Source: Steromphala cineraria
Lineage: Eukaryota > Mollusca > Gastropoda > Trochida > Trochidae
NCBI GenBank assembly: GCA_916613615.1
Contig: OU744725.1
Location: 52,137,575 to 52,201,574 of the forward strand
Direction: 5' to 3'
Length of the DNA stretch: 64,000 nt
The notes below the pieces were generated by a model. That model was given only the letters and a program-made list of their open reading frames with translations. It was not told the origin of the DNA and did no database searches. Below are positions 1-12,044 of the stretch, in pieces (within the stretch, counting starts at the first letter, position 1; the number at the start of each line of letters is the position of its first letter). The translations under genes and the position numbers were made by a program.

Positions 1-480
1 AACCCTTTTTCGTCTTCTTCTCCAGAACCAGTGCAAAACACGTAGAAAGCTGAAATCTTATGGACAGACTCCTTGACAAATGAGGATTATGATTTATAGA
101 TTTGGTGACCCTGTGGCTGCTAATAAAAACTAAAAGAGCACGCCTTTCATTGTTCTGCAGAACCAAATGGCGTAGAAAGGTGAAATCTTGTGTGCAGACT
201 AGTAAGGATTAAAAGTTATTGCTATGGTGACCTTGGAAACCCAGTTGCCCCTACTAAAATCCTTTACGTCTTCTCCAGAAACAAGCACAATAGAATCATA
301 GAATGATGAAATGTTGTTAAGAGAATCCTTAGGTAATGGGGTTTCTAACGAGATGGTATATTTGGTGACCCTGAAAATTAAATATGAATTTGCTATAGAG
401 CCAATGGCTCTTTTTTTATTTAAAACATTCATCTGAAGCCATTTAAGGCATATTGTTGACATGACATTGAAAGGCATTTA
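1..480. repeat. Decayed interspersed repeat, about three partial units
   Basis: Three partial units recur near 20-130, 140-240 and 250-370. Each runs from a 'tctccagaac/tctgcagaac' block, through 'gtagaaag-tgaaatctt', to 'tttggtgaccctg'. An inverted relative lies at about 5340-5400, where 'cacagggtcaccaaatctatg' is the reverse complement of the block near 90-115. No coding function is visible; the short minus-strand open frame at 199-477 overlaps the repeat and resembles nothing recognisable. Confidence 0.55.
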
Positions 481-859
481 ATCATAGGAAACAGGTACTA
501 CATAAACAACAATAGATTTTCAATCAAATGATCGTCAAAACAATTTTTATAACAACTATGTTTGAAACTTGTCTTATCTTGAAGATTGCTTCAAGTTGTC
601 CTCAACCTGGGTTAAGAGGCTCCAACCAATTTAATATAGGATATTTAATGGTATATAATAAACGGTAGCTATCAAATCACGTTCTAAGGATTATATGTAA
701 GTGATCTATAAATTAAACCAAGGGGCACAATGTGCAATATTGTAAAACTGTTTTATACTCACGACTAGACACCATGAAAGCGAGTTCATGCCATAGTTAT
801 GGTCATCGAGTGCATCCATTTGCCCTTTAAGGCCTATAGCTACATGTGTATTCGTCTTG

Positions 860-1345
860 TAGGATTGCAATAAAATGTAATAATCGGCGTCAAAGCGGGG
901 AGGAAATCAAATTTCGGAACACCTATAAAACTACTACAAGATTATAATAAAGGCTCAAACCAGAGAGAAAGTAAAAGGTTTCACCATTTTCCGACATACA
1001 ATAATAGTGTATTGTAGAACAACTTTAAACAGGAAAAAAATTCAAGGGCCATTTACAGGGCTGTAAGGGTTAGCGAAAGTAGAAGGTATTTTGTGTATAA
1101 CCCGTTCGTAATAATTGGTGTCAAAGCGGAGATGCAATCCAATCTCGGGGTCTCTATAAAACTACTACAAGATCATAAAAAGGCTTTAAAGTTGAGCACA
1201 TGTACAGTTGAACCATAACGAAAGTATAAGGTTTCTAGAAAAACATTTGTGAACATCACCATTTTATGACATACAAGAATAGTGTATTGTAGAACAAAAT
1301 TAAACAGCAAAAAGGACCAAGAATTCAAGGGTCATCTGCACGCGT
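860..1345. repeat. ~235 bp tandem duplication, diverged
   Basis: Two adjacent related segments, about 870-1100 and 1105-1345. Both contain 'ggtgtcaaagcgg/ggcgtcaaagcgg', then 'ctataaaactactacaagat', then 'ccattttccgacata / ccattttatgacata' and a 'gtgtattgtagaacaa' block. They differ by several indels. No gene is seen between 480 and 2,570. Confidence 0.6.
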
Positions 1346-1799
1346 GGAAGAGTAAGAGAAATAAGTAGACATTATAACAGTAAGTCTTCGAAGAAAATAG
1401 TTATCTTTATACATTTTACATGTGATAAAACATTGTATATAATATAATGTCAACGAATAAGATGGCTACTTAGATTTTACAATAATAGGCTTGAAAACAG
1501 TATGAGAATTTATATCAAAACGTCGATATTGTCAAAAAGAGGAGGTTTAAACGTCTAGAATGCCACTCAAACATTTCAATCAGGTTACATAGCAACTAGT
1601 ATGTGTTTTACACAAATATCATTAGGCAATTGCTCAAATTATACTGACAAGTTCAAACATCCAATTCTTTATCTTCCAAATCATTTTCTTTTTGAAATTT
1701 TTGAACTATTATTTTCATTGCCAAGATAAATTACAAGACAATGATTTTAAACCACACAGAAGACAAAGTTACAGCAAGATCCTTCGAATTATCTGATTT

Positions 1800-2070
1800 C
1801 TGAAGTTCTACATAACCCTACTGTCAAGATGTCTCATAACAAGATTCCAGTAATTGGGTGTCTTTGATTTAACATCAACACAAATTTGCCAAGTCCTAAT
1901 TGGGTTAACCCTAATGACATTTATCATTCACACAGCAAAAAGTCAAGAGTCACGATTTCTCCTTAATGCAATATGTGAGTAATCAAATGATTTGGCGGTT
2001 ACACAGATTACAACAGAACGTAAACTGATAGATATTATTGATTTACGAACAGTTCCGCTATGTTGTGTAA
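1800..2070 (+). repeat. Dispersed repeat paired with 7950-8220
   Basis: The stretch holding 'gtcaagatgt', 'ccagtaattgg', 'aaatttgccaagtcctaattg' and 'ccttaatgcaatatgt' recurs in the same order and orientation near 7978-8220 with moderate divergence. Neither copy has a supported open frame. It is probably an old transposon fragment or dispersed segmental duplicate. Confidence 0.55.
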
Positions 2071-2574
2071 TGACTTGCATCAGTGTTTGTTTTCCATATA
2101 ATGGCTTATCGCAAGAATCAAAACGTAAGGAAATCCCATCTTGTCATCAACAAAATCTATTTATATTCCTAGACGGGCTAAAACACAAAAGTTTGATATA
2201 AATTATCTATAATCACTGAAAGTTATTTCACTGGATGTTATATCTGTAAACGTTTTATCTGTGTTTTTAAATTTTTTGAATTGAAAAAGAGTAAATATTA
2301 AAACTTATTCCGAATTATCCATAGACTGTTGAAAAGGCGTAATTGTAAATCACAATGAAAATTATGACTTTTGTGAGAACACCTTAAATAAATTAAATAT
2401 GAAATCGAATAACAAGGGAAATATAAACTTAGTTAAATTGTTATATTATTCGTCAAGAATTCTTTACATGATTTTGTTGATGTTGCAATAACCATTAACC
2501 GTTTGAGGTAGAAAAGGGTATCTTTGACAATCTATTATATGTTAAACAATATACCAAATCTCGTTAACCGATAA

Positions 2575-4745
2575 AGCAATGTTTCTGCAGATAAATCGGG
2601 CCTTATAATGAGTAAACGCTGAACTAAGTGCAGTGATTACTGTGCACACGTCAGTTGCAGCATATATACATTACTAGAATATCTAAAGTAATCTGGTCAA
2701 CATTAGTTGAACTTTCATTAAGATAAGCCAAAGTAAAAGGTTAGACAAGTCCTAAATGTAGCTGTTTCAGTTTTCATCATATACACTGGTTCATAGGAGA
2801 ATAGAACGTTTTCAGCTATGCTTAGAATACAAGTTTCGCAATACAGGTTGATTTTATTAGAAACTTGTTATTCATTGAAAAATATAACTAAGTGACTTGC
2901 ACATTTATAAAATGAATTACGTCAGAATCTGGACTGAAATGTCAGAAATTGGTTTGAAGTTTTCACCTCGTTCAGATATTCAGCAGACAGTGTCCTCAAT
3001 ACTTAAAAAGACATATATGTACTTAAGGTAGTACGAAGTGTTAATGTTCAACATCCAATCCATTCATCATACTGTTTTTACCAAATATATGTAAAGTCAT
3101 CATTAAAAGTAAAACTATTCATTTGGTCGAACAAAACTATCCTTTTGATTTTCAGTTCTATCCATGATTCTCTCCGATCCATTTGAATATGTATGATACA
3201 TCGTTACAGAATTTCAATCCAAATGGTAATTAAAGAAAATGATTTATCGTTAAACGGATTAAACAGTTAAGAGATAACGTTTCTATACTGCAATTACACA
3301 AAACCACATTAGCAAATATTCGTGTTTTTTTATCGATGTTTGAAAATGGCACGTTTTAAGCGATATTGTTTAAATGTGCTTCTCTTAATCTTCAATTTTG
3401 TAAAACATCATCGTTGGATAAATTATCGAACGCTAAATTATAGATAGAAATATTTTGTAAATAGCCAGTCCGTCAAACAATGGAGCCAAACCTTAAGGAA
3501 ATTAAAATTAGAAATGTCTGGACCAATGTGACAAGTCGTCCTTTGGCTGGTGTAGGACATTCATCCAATCCAATAAGGTTATATCAAAGTTAATTAGCTA
3601 ACAGTACATGTCAAATCTCGAATTGACAAGAATTGTAAGTGTAAGTGTTAAACCATGGACACTGGGACACAGAGGCACAGGGTCAATATGCAAAATTCGA
3701 AGTAATTTTAATTCAGAAACATCGGTCCTCATAATGAATTTTCACTGAACTCAGTGCAGTGATTTCAGTGTTCACGTCACCATTTATGCATTATTAAAAT
3801 ATCTGAAGTAGTCTTGTCAACATTGGTGAATCCTTCATTAAGTTAAAGCCTTAGTAAAAGCGTATAGGAATTTTGTCATAGCACCTCAATGTCTACACCA
3901 CAAAAGCATATAAAAATGATACGGTTTTGCAATAAATGTTTTATATGATTAGAAAACTTACACATTCTTGAAAGAAATTATATCAGAAATTGGTTTAGAA
4001 TTTTCATGTTGTTTAATTGTCCAGCAAGCATTGTCATCAATATTTTAAATGGTATATTTAGATCGTATTACGGACATGTTATGGTTCGAATTCTGATTGA
4101 TTAATCATCGATAAAGTGTACCCAATGTATTTTAAGTCATCGTTAAAAATAAAAATATTAATTTGGTCTAACCATCCTTTAGATTTTCTGTTCAACACAT
4201 GATTCTTGCCGATCCATTCGAACATTGTAACAGAATACCAAACTAAACGTATTTAAGGATTATAAGTATATAATTTAACGAATTCAACAGTTTAACAGAT
4301 AAATCCTTGTTCTTCTCTTCACTGCAATCAGACAGAACCACATTCACATATACATGTATTTCATGTTGTATTACTCAAATTGGAGATGACACTTTTTTGG
4401 CGATGTCAATAAAATGTGCTTCTAATTGCCATCATTTCGATTTTAAAAACCTCTCCTAAAACTTCATCATTGGATAAAATATCGAAAGCTTAATTATACA
4501 AATATGTTTTATGTATTAAATATTATATTAATTATATATAGTCAGTCCGCCAAACAATGGATAAAAGCCTAAAAGAAAAAGAAACATTGTGGCAAGTCGT
4601 CCGTTAGCTGTGTTGTGTATCCAATAAGGCTATGGTACAGTAAATAAGTAATTTAATTAACAAACGGTCTATATCGAATAACGTTGTAAGGAGTGTATGT
4701 TAGTTTACAACCAGAGACAGGGCAACGGGGACTATGGTCAATATT
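2575..4745 (+). repeat. ~1.13 kb direct tandem segmental duplication
   Basis: Unit 1 (about 2580-3690) and unit 2 (about 3715-4745) share, in order, 'gcagtgatt-c-gtg', 'tggtcaacatt/tgtcaacattgg', 'tcagaaattggttt', 'aagtcatc-ttaaaa', 'catgattct--ccgatcca', 'gtgcttct' and 'agtccg-caaacaatgga'. The start of the pattern also resembles the tail of a third copy at about 600-870. Divergence is substantial. No coding potential was recognised. Confidence 0.65.
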
Positions 4746-7380
4746 CCATTTAATCCATGTAATAAGTGTTTATTATTCACGATCAGACACCACAGAAGTA
4801 AGATCAGACGCCACCAAGATCGTGCGATATTTAATAATCATTGAGTGAAACGTCTTAACCTTAAAGGCATAACGGTATTCATCTGAAGGACAACAATAGT
4901 TGCAGGGCAATATGAGCTTGGGACCTCATTAAGCATGATAAGGGGACTAAAGTCAAATAGGTTTAAACCATAAATTTCTGCAGTAAAAATTGTCATTGGC
5001 TCTGTAGCTCATCAAGCTTCATATTCAATTTTGCTTTATTTTCTCCCTCTTTAGTAGCGACCACAGGTGCACTACCATAAGTACAATTTAGAATCCTCAT
5101 TTTACGAGGAGTATATACATTTCATTATTCATTGCGCTTATGAAGAAGATGAAAAAAGCTTACAGCTGTGGCTCTTGTGGTCTTAGAAGGGGCCACAGGT
5201 TCACCAATTCTAAAATCTATCATGAAGGCGATTTCACGATCAGATATCGTAATTAAATAATTATTCAGAAATGGAACTTGCTAAACCATTCAAATCAGAA
5301 ATAATTTTTGGTATAGGATCCAAAGGTTTACCAAGCCCTTAGTAAGGCCACAGGGTCACCAAATCTATGAATCTTAATCCCCAAGTCTATTCACAAGTTT
5401 CAAGGCTTACAGAGAAAATAGTGAAGAGAAGCCGAGAATGCACAATGTTGTGGTTGGACGGACGGACGGATGGACGCCTGTCACTATGCAATGCCATAAG
5501 CTATTTTGACTTTTCAGGCCTCATGAGCTGAAAGGGAACAAATATAAAAAATATTCGACAACAATTCCAAGTAATGAAATGGTTAGCAGCGAGAATTGTA
5601 AGCAGTTTGTGCGTGAATTCATATGCCTTTTGCTCTTCATTCTTTGTTTTTAAGCAGATTTAAATCAACATTTCTGAAGGTTGGACCACGACTTACGTAT
5701 ACATTAGTGACAATCGTATCAAGCTTTGACGTGTTTGTTTCCAAAGTTGAAGAACACTTCATCAAGCTATGCATTGATAGAAAAATATTTTTCTCGATGG
5801 ATTGCAAATGAGGCCAAGGCAAGAGTAAATTTGATATGGACAAACGTTTAACAAAGAAGTAAGTTTTTTATATGTTCCACTACATAAAGGCCAAAGTACA
5901 TAAATGTTGATTAAAACACACAATGTTTCTTATGTTTTTATAACACTTTATTATTCACGACTTTATCAAAGCAAAGTGAACTTCGAAAATCTTGTCTCTG
6001 GCTTTATCATGAATATTTTTGTCAGATGTTGCTACATGCGCAGATAACACATGTACGTGTGTAGCGCTTTGTTGTGTCTGATGTATTAGGTTATAAATCA
6101 AAGGAAAAGATTCATGTATTTTTCCATATCAAATAAAGCTCCTAAATATTTACTTTCATGTTTGGGTTTTAGTTAATATGCAAAAATAAGGAAGATATTT
6201 GAAAGATGTAAAACACAAGTCGTAAATCCTTTCATTTAATAATTAATTGAATAAAAGAATCTTAAACTAAACTATTAACAAGACAAGACCAGCAGATCGT
6301 AGTTGATATACGGAATTAAATATAGTTTCTTCAATATACTTCTGTTAAACGCTACTTAGAATTCTTCAATAACAGGATATAAGTTGTTAAGAGTTTGTGA
6401 TGAAGCTCATCAACTGCCGTCCAACAAAGACTTTATCACATTTTGTAATCATTCTGTCTACAGAATGAAAATGGTTTAGAAGCTTAAAATAAAGTACTTT
6501 TAATTCCTATCAATCAACCTTTTCTTCAAACAATCAACCAATCAAAATCAGAGGGGTAATGTTCAGTTTTCACCTAATTAATCCAAGGTGAGCAGCGGTC
6601 AAAAGTTTGGCTTTCTAGTCGTTCAATGAATGATTTTTCATGTTTTTCACACAAATATGAAATGTGTTACCTGATTACCAGGTAGGTATGGTCATCACTT
6701 CCAAAACAGGCATGTGTCACCAGTTTCTCAGTGAGGAAGAGTCTCACATGTCATTTCAACGTCTTTGACCTTACAATCGGTGATCAGCCTTGGGAGCTTA
6801 ACAAATGCATATATCATATCATTGCATGCTTATCTCAACATTCTTATCTCGAATGAAATTACCTAAATGTCAATGGTCGGTGTCAATTATCAATGAGGCA
6901 GTCGATGAGCTCTGATTACGCACATTACAACATGCCGACCATTATCATGTACTATCCATGACGTCACGTTTAGGGGACGTTAGTGGTGGTTTAACGTAAT
7001 GTGCTTCATACTGTTTTTGTATTTCTTGGTTTTGAAAAACCCATACAACCTCTCTGTTTTACCGCACCGCGTTACCAATAAAAAAAATAAGAAACGATGG
7101 GTAGTTACTGCGAATTTTGACCAACTTCAAAGGAGAATAAGGATAATTATTCTTCGTTGTTTTCGTTTTTTGGTGTTTAATCTGTAAGAGAGTGGTTTAC
7201 TTAGGGGACAGTAATGATACTTCTTCGTCAAGTGACTTAGCACCAAGGCTTTTTCATCATTGCTTTTTGCAAATTCTGGAAAAAGCCATGAACATTGCTC
7301 AACTAAAAGTTTTAAAATAAAACTTAAGGTTTCATGTTTCTTAACAAATAATAATTTTTTATTTGGACGTTAGTTTGTTT
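4746..7380. other. Gene-free stretch
   Basis: Between 5040 and 5520 there are inverted relatives of the repeat at 1-480. They end in a 'ggacggacggatggacg' block that is typical of invertebrate dispersed repeats. From 5600 to 7380 I see AT-rich sequence with only short open frames (62-68 codons) that show no domain or codon signal. Nothing there can be supported as a gene. Confidence 0.5.
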
Positions 7381-7388
7381 CTTCTTAA

Positions 7389-7733
7389 AGGGACAGTAGC
7401 ACGTTTTTAGGGAAAATATTAGGGGATGTCAGGAAAATGAAAATTAATGGTTCGAATTGAAAGACAATGTATTTAAACTAAATGGAGCAGTAATAATTCA
7501 AATATATAACGTAAAGTTTAGCCATGCGATTCCTTTTTCTAACACAAAATGAATTAAAGGGGTTCACAAAAAATGGCCGCCAATGGATTTTATGTGAATC
7601 TTCATACCTTGTCCTCTGACTATAGATGATTGTTTTGTGTTATGAGATTTTTGACACTGTCAAAAAATACATTTAGCATTAACTTACAATTGTCAGTGAA
7701 AAATTTAAAATATAAAATTATCAAAAATCGTGC
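7389..7733 (+). mobile_element. MITE family A copy, right end truncated, TTAA target
   Basis: Starts after TTAA (7385-7388) with 'agggacagtagcacgttttt'. It is colinear with the complete copy at 29732-30082, sharing 'gatgtcaggaaaatgaaaatt', 'cagtaataattcaaatatata', the 'aatggccgccaatgg' block and 'tgtgaatcttcata'. The 3' terminal inverted repeat is lost ('aaaaatcgtgc' then unrelated sequence). It has no coding capacity, as expected for a non-autonomous element. Confidence 0.75.
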
Positions 7734-9717
7734 TTTTATGTCTTTTACTAATTTATATAAGAAAATAGTTTACATCCCATTCTACATCTTTCAAATTATT
7801 TTCTGTTGAAATTTATATGTTTGCATATGTCAAGAAGTTTAAAACTTTTCACATTATCTAGTACACAAAAACATATCACATTCTTGACTCACAAAATTAA
7901 TTAAGATAAAACAGCAAAACACGGAGGTTCTACACTGTCGCCCAATTATCTCATTTCTAAAGTTACAAATAACTCTAACGTCAAGATGTTCCTTAAACAA
8001 GATACCAGTAATTGGACGTCAGTGATTAAACATAAAGACAAATTTGCAAAGTCCTAATTGTGTTAAAGGGCTTCACTTGCTGCAATTTCTCATTCAGACA
8101 GCGAAAATTCTGAATTCACGATTTGTCCTTAATGCAATACGTCAATGATAAACTTGTTTATCGACACAGAGATCACAACATAACAAAGTGAAAAGTGATA
8201 GGTTTTATTGATTTATGGTCTTTAGTGCTAATTGGTGTAGTGACTGTGAACCATGAGTGTTTTGTTTCTATATCGTGTCTAACTTCAAGTTATAAAAGAT
8301 AGATGTTTGCTATTTGTGCCACATTTACTACAAAAATGTTATTTCTTTTTGCAAATAAAAGCTCAAGTAAAGGTTTTTTAAAAAACACAATTATTTGTAT
8401 ATTCTGATTTTAAACAGTTTAAATCACGGACAGTAAGTCTATTCGATACAGGAACATGTTTGTTTCGTTTCTGTTGTTTGTTTATATTTATCAGTGAAGG
8501 ATATTGAAAATACTTAACCGTACATTTTTCCTGAAACGACATATCACTATAGATAGGGATCATTAACGTTATCATAATGTGTCAAATCAGGTGGAAAAGG
8601 TTTATGCAAACATACATAGAAAATCAATATTTCCATAACACGAAAAGCCAAATTTGACCAAAAGGGACATTCTGATTTGGTCAGCATTCATAAACATATC
8701 CGGATAAAACATAGTTTCAGTCTTTTTCCCAATTACCTTTTTTTTACTCCAATCATCTCACAACATTGTAAATGATAAAGAAATAGGCATTAATTAAGTG
8801 TCAAAATCTCGATATCAAATGAAAGGTCTTTCATGAAGTCATATGTTATTTTAAAAAAACACATCTCTGCTATTGAATCGATCCAGCCCGATAATCATTT
8901 CGAAAGCTGTTCCCTTGTTGTCAGTGATTCTATTATTATAAAGATTTATATACTGCAAGTTCTCATCTTTTACGGGATGACCTCACAGATATTGAAACCT
9001 TTTCCCATTTTCGTTGATTGGAAGTGTATTTCCAGTGCACAAAGATGAAATTCAACTTTAGTGATTGAAATATTGTTGCTCAGTTTCTGAATTCGTGTTT
9101 ACTGTACCGATCGACCGTTCTTAAGTTATATCACCATCATTATTGCAGCAATAGTTTTGATTAAAATAGTCAGATCTTAAAGGTTCCTAACGTCCGTATC
9201 TCATTCTAATTGAATATAACCATTTATATAATAGAAAACAGAACCAGGGATTTTCAGACCATCACGTATACAATTTCAGAAATTAAAAAAAAATAACAGA
9301 CAATGTGTTCTATTTAAGATGAGAGTATGGGAGTAATTTAACTGAAAATGTCAAACTAAATATGGTTAAACGTTTCTTGTACTTGATGCAATATGAAATA
9401 TACTTATTCTCAATTTCCACCGAAATTTGTGGTACACGTGTACTAGGATTTATTTGGTTATTGTTGGAAACTTCGTAAATAGTTTTCATCAGCAAATCAC
9501 ATTAGGTAAACTTTGAACTATTTAACAAATTGAAAGGTTTGGTAGCTAAATAAGATAATCTTATTATAACCCATGGTTTGGGGTTACAGCATGCTTTTAC
9601 AGATAACATCACTATAATGTGATAAGTGCCTTGCTTGTTTTTCCTTACAAATTAAAAAATAATATTAAGGGAACTCGTTTTGCTCACACCTAACTTCTTG
9701 ATAAAAAAGCTGAAACT
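7734..9717. other. Gene-free stretch
   Basis: Contains the second copy of the 1800-2070 repeat at about 7950-8220. The rest is unclassified AT-rich DNA with open frames no longer than about 71 codons and no recognisable domain. Confidence 0.5.
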
Positions 9718-10292
9718 ACAATTGTGTACCTTAAGTTTGTTCACTTGCTTGTGTATCTTAGTGCAAATATCATGAAATTTGGGTTTCGTTTTGACGTCCA
9801 TTAGATAACTCCAGGAGCGCTTAAAAAGTGATTACAAACTGTCAATGTGTAAAATACCCATTTTCAAAACGTATTTCGGAATGGTCTCGTCACTGGTGCT
9901 GAATGTCGATATATGTCATGATTAAATTGACGGACGGGGTCATATCTGAAATTTTTTAAAATCTCGATTAAAACAATCCCTATAAACTTTGTTAGAAAAC
10001 AAATCATCACAATTACATTGTCTTATGGGTGATTCTGTAGAGAAAAATATAAAATAGTGTTTTCGAAATTTTGACCCCTGTTCACTTAAATGCTCTGCCA
10101 AATGTGTTACGGTTACCTGTTAAGTATGACATAAGAATATGTTAACGCAGACTTTATCTTTACTTTTGTAGTGAAAATTCCACATAATCCGCTTCGTTTT
10201 CGCAATGCTAGGATGCATCGAAGATACATCAAATTACATGATATTTGCACTAGAATACACAGGTGAACAAACTTAAGGCACGCAGCTGTACA
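9718..10292. mobile_element. MITE family B copy 1 (~575 bp, long terminal inverted repeats)
   Basis: The left end ('gtgtaccttaagtttgttca', then 'gtgtatcttagtgcaaatat') is the imperfect reverse complement of the right end near 10243-10290 ('atgatatttgcactagaata' ... 'gtgaacaaacttaaggcacg', then 'cagctg'). The inverted repeats are about 45-50 bp. The interior, including 'gataactccaggagcg' and 'tgttttcgaaattttgaccc', matches copy 2 at 14628-15257. No open frame of note. Superfamily is not assigned. Confidence 0.75.
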
Positions 10293-11600
10293 TGTATAGC
10301 AAGCAGAATATCGGGAAGACGTGGAATAAATATATGAATTGCGGTTTTAAACTTTTCTTCATCATTCAAGAGTTGGTATGTCAAAGATTACGTTATTTGA
10401 AATATATTTCGATCTAATCACAGTTCACGGAGAGCAATTACCCGAACATGTAGCTAGTGTTGACACAAAGTGAAATTATACAAAAGTTCTGTGAAAGAAG
10501 AAAGCAGATAATTGGGAAAACGATACTGAGTGTTCAAGGTGATTTGCAAAATTGTCATTATCAGTTTTCTTCTTTTGTAACTGAAATGTTGCTTTTGAGA
10601 CGTAATGGGGGCAAAAAGGACGTTAATTGACACTGAAGAATACTAAACTAGTCGACAAAAGATTCTTGAATATTTTTATGTATGTAATGGCTCTTATGAA
10701 ACAGAGAAAATCGTAACTTAAAATGTTGTGTGTGTCTAATATATCAACCAAGCTCTTAAATGATTAACTACAGTAAAATGTATGTGACTTTAAATGATTG
10801 TACGCTTCAAAGGTCAAACGAAGAGAGGAACAAAACCAAATTACATACCCTTTTTACGATACTCTTTATATATAAAAGTATTATATATTATTGTCATTTA
10901 TTTAAGAGAATGTGCTGAATTTGAGTGTCAACACAAAAACACATATCAAGTGAAAATAAGAAGCGTTTTATGACGTCACCATATTGCTATTTCAGTATAA
11001 GACTAAACCTGCATCGGCAATTTCTCAAAAATTGGAGGATGTGTTTTGTTTTGTTTTGTTTTGTTATTAATATTTGTCTAGTCAAGCAATTTACAGCCAT
11101 TTTAAAACTTAGATTTTAAATATTCCTGCCTAATGCCATTTGCATTTGAATGTTGAGTGATCAGTGTATATGTATCTCTATTGAGCATTCAAACTCTGAT
11201 TAAGCAATACTGACATATAGCACTATACGTCCATGACGCTAAACTGTTGACGATGGTCCAATGCAAGTTGAAATAAGTTTCCATTCTGAGACATTCTGTG
11301 TGTTTGGTGAAAAAACACATTCTAATTCGTCGTGCAGCAACAATGGCGAATGCTCTGAGGTTGGTTTGTTCGTATTGTATTTCCAGAATGACGATGAACA
11401 TTTTCTTTCAAGAGCGGTTTGACGATTTTCAGCATAACAGCCTCTGGGCACAATTAAATGCGATATTTACAACCAATAACCATATCAAATATTGTTCTTA
11501 TATATATTAATTAATTCTAAAGAGTAATTTCATGATCTAAGCCATCGTTTGTATGATTTTTGCACTGAGGTTGTCAACCAACCGACCTAAAGAAAGACCT
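10293..11600. other. Gene-free stretch upstream of the receptor exons
   Basis: The missing first exon of the receptor (initiator Met plus signal peptide) could lie here or further upstream. I found no convincing ATG, hydrophobic run and phase-1 donor. The ATG at 11343 opens a 56-codon frame that begins with a weakly hydrophobic stretch, but the evidence is too thin to call. Confidence 0.4.
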
Positions 11601-11877
11601 GAAATATAATCTTCTTAGATGTTGTCCCCCCTTGAAGGTTTCAAATGCTTTAACAATCTCCCCTGTCTTTTTTCAATGCTTTACCTTCTCCTCCCCTTCT
11701 GCCAATGATTTAACTATATCCCGCCCCCTTCGCAGTGTCTGAGCCAGTACACAACAATACTTTTATACATGGCTGCTTAAAATAAGATGAGTTGATGAAC
11801 GAATACGAGCCTACGATTATCAGTATGATGAGGTTGAAGGTTGCCAAAGATTTTACCACTCCCGTTTCCTTTTGCAG
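11600..11877 (+). repeat. Intronic repeat of pyrimidine tract, with a decayed duplicate exon
   Basis: About four related units of roughly 30 bp run up to the acceptor of the first mapped receptor exon. Each has the form 'ttcaatgcttta-c---ctcccc---ctttt', at about 11638, 11675, 11700 and 11841. The third unit ends in its own 'ccccttcgcag' acceptor followed by a broken copy of the exon (separate entry). The fourth ends in the real 'ttccttttgcag' at 11866-11877. Confidence 0.6.
11738..11815 (+). pseudogene. Decayed duplicate of the first mapped receptor exon
   Basis: After an acceptor-like 'cccccttcgcag' the sequence 'tgtctgagccagtac' parallels 'tgtctgaaccagtca' of the true exon at 11878. Further on 'atacatg', 'gagttgatg' and 'tacgagcctac' match the same exon in order, with several small deletions. 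Read in the true exon's phase it meets a stop after about 17 codons, so it cannot substitute for the real exon. Copying of this ~110 bp block, acceptor included, looks like local tandem duplication followed by decay. Confidence 0.8.
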
Positions 11878-12044
11878 TGTCTGAACCAGTCAACAACCGA
11901 TCTGACTATGTATACATGACCTCTGAACAGAAGCTCCTCAAGGAGTTGATGGATGACTACGAGCCTACTATCAGACCTGCAGAGAACGCCACGGAACCCG
12001 TCCAGATCTCTCTCGGAATCACCATTGTCAACATACTGGACTTG
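11878..12044 (+). CDS. Receptor exon 1 of those mapped (N-terminal helix and first strand)
   Basis: Bounded by 'ttccttttgcag' and donor 'gtagga'. It enters in phase 1 (one base from an unseen exon) and leaves in phase 0. It encodes the N-terminal helix (EQKLLKELMDDYEPTIRP) and the strand leading into 'VNILDL', matching the start of Cys-loop receptor ectodomains. Open sequence upstream to 11841 belongs to the polypyrimidine tract, so that apparent start is rejected. Confidence 0.9.

Noticed and set aside
11841..11877. Translation start of the receptor at 11841
   Set aside because: This segment is the polypyrimidine tract and acceptor of the exon at 11878, and there is no ATG in frame.
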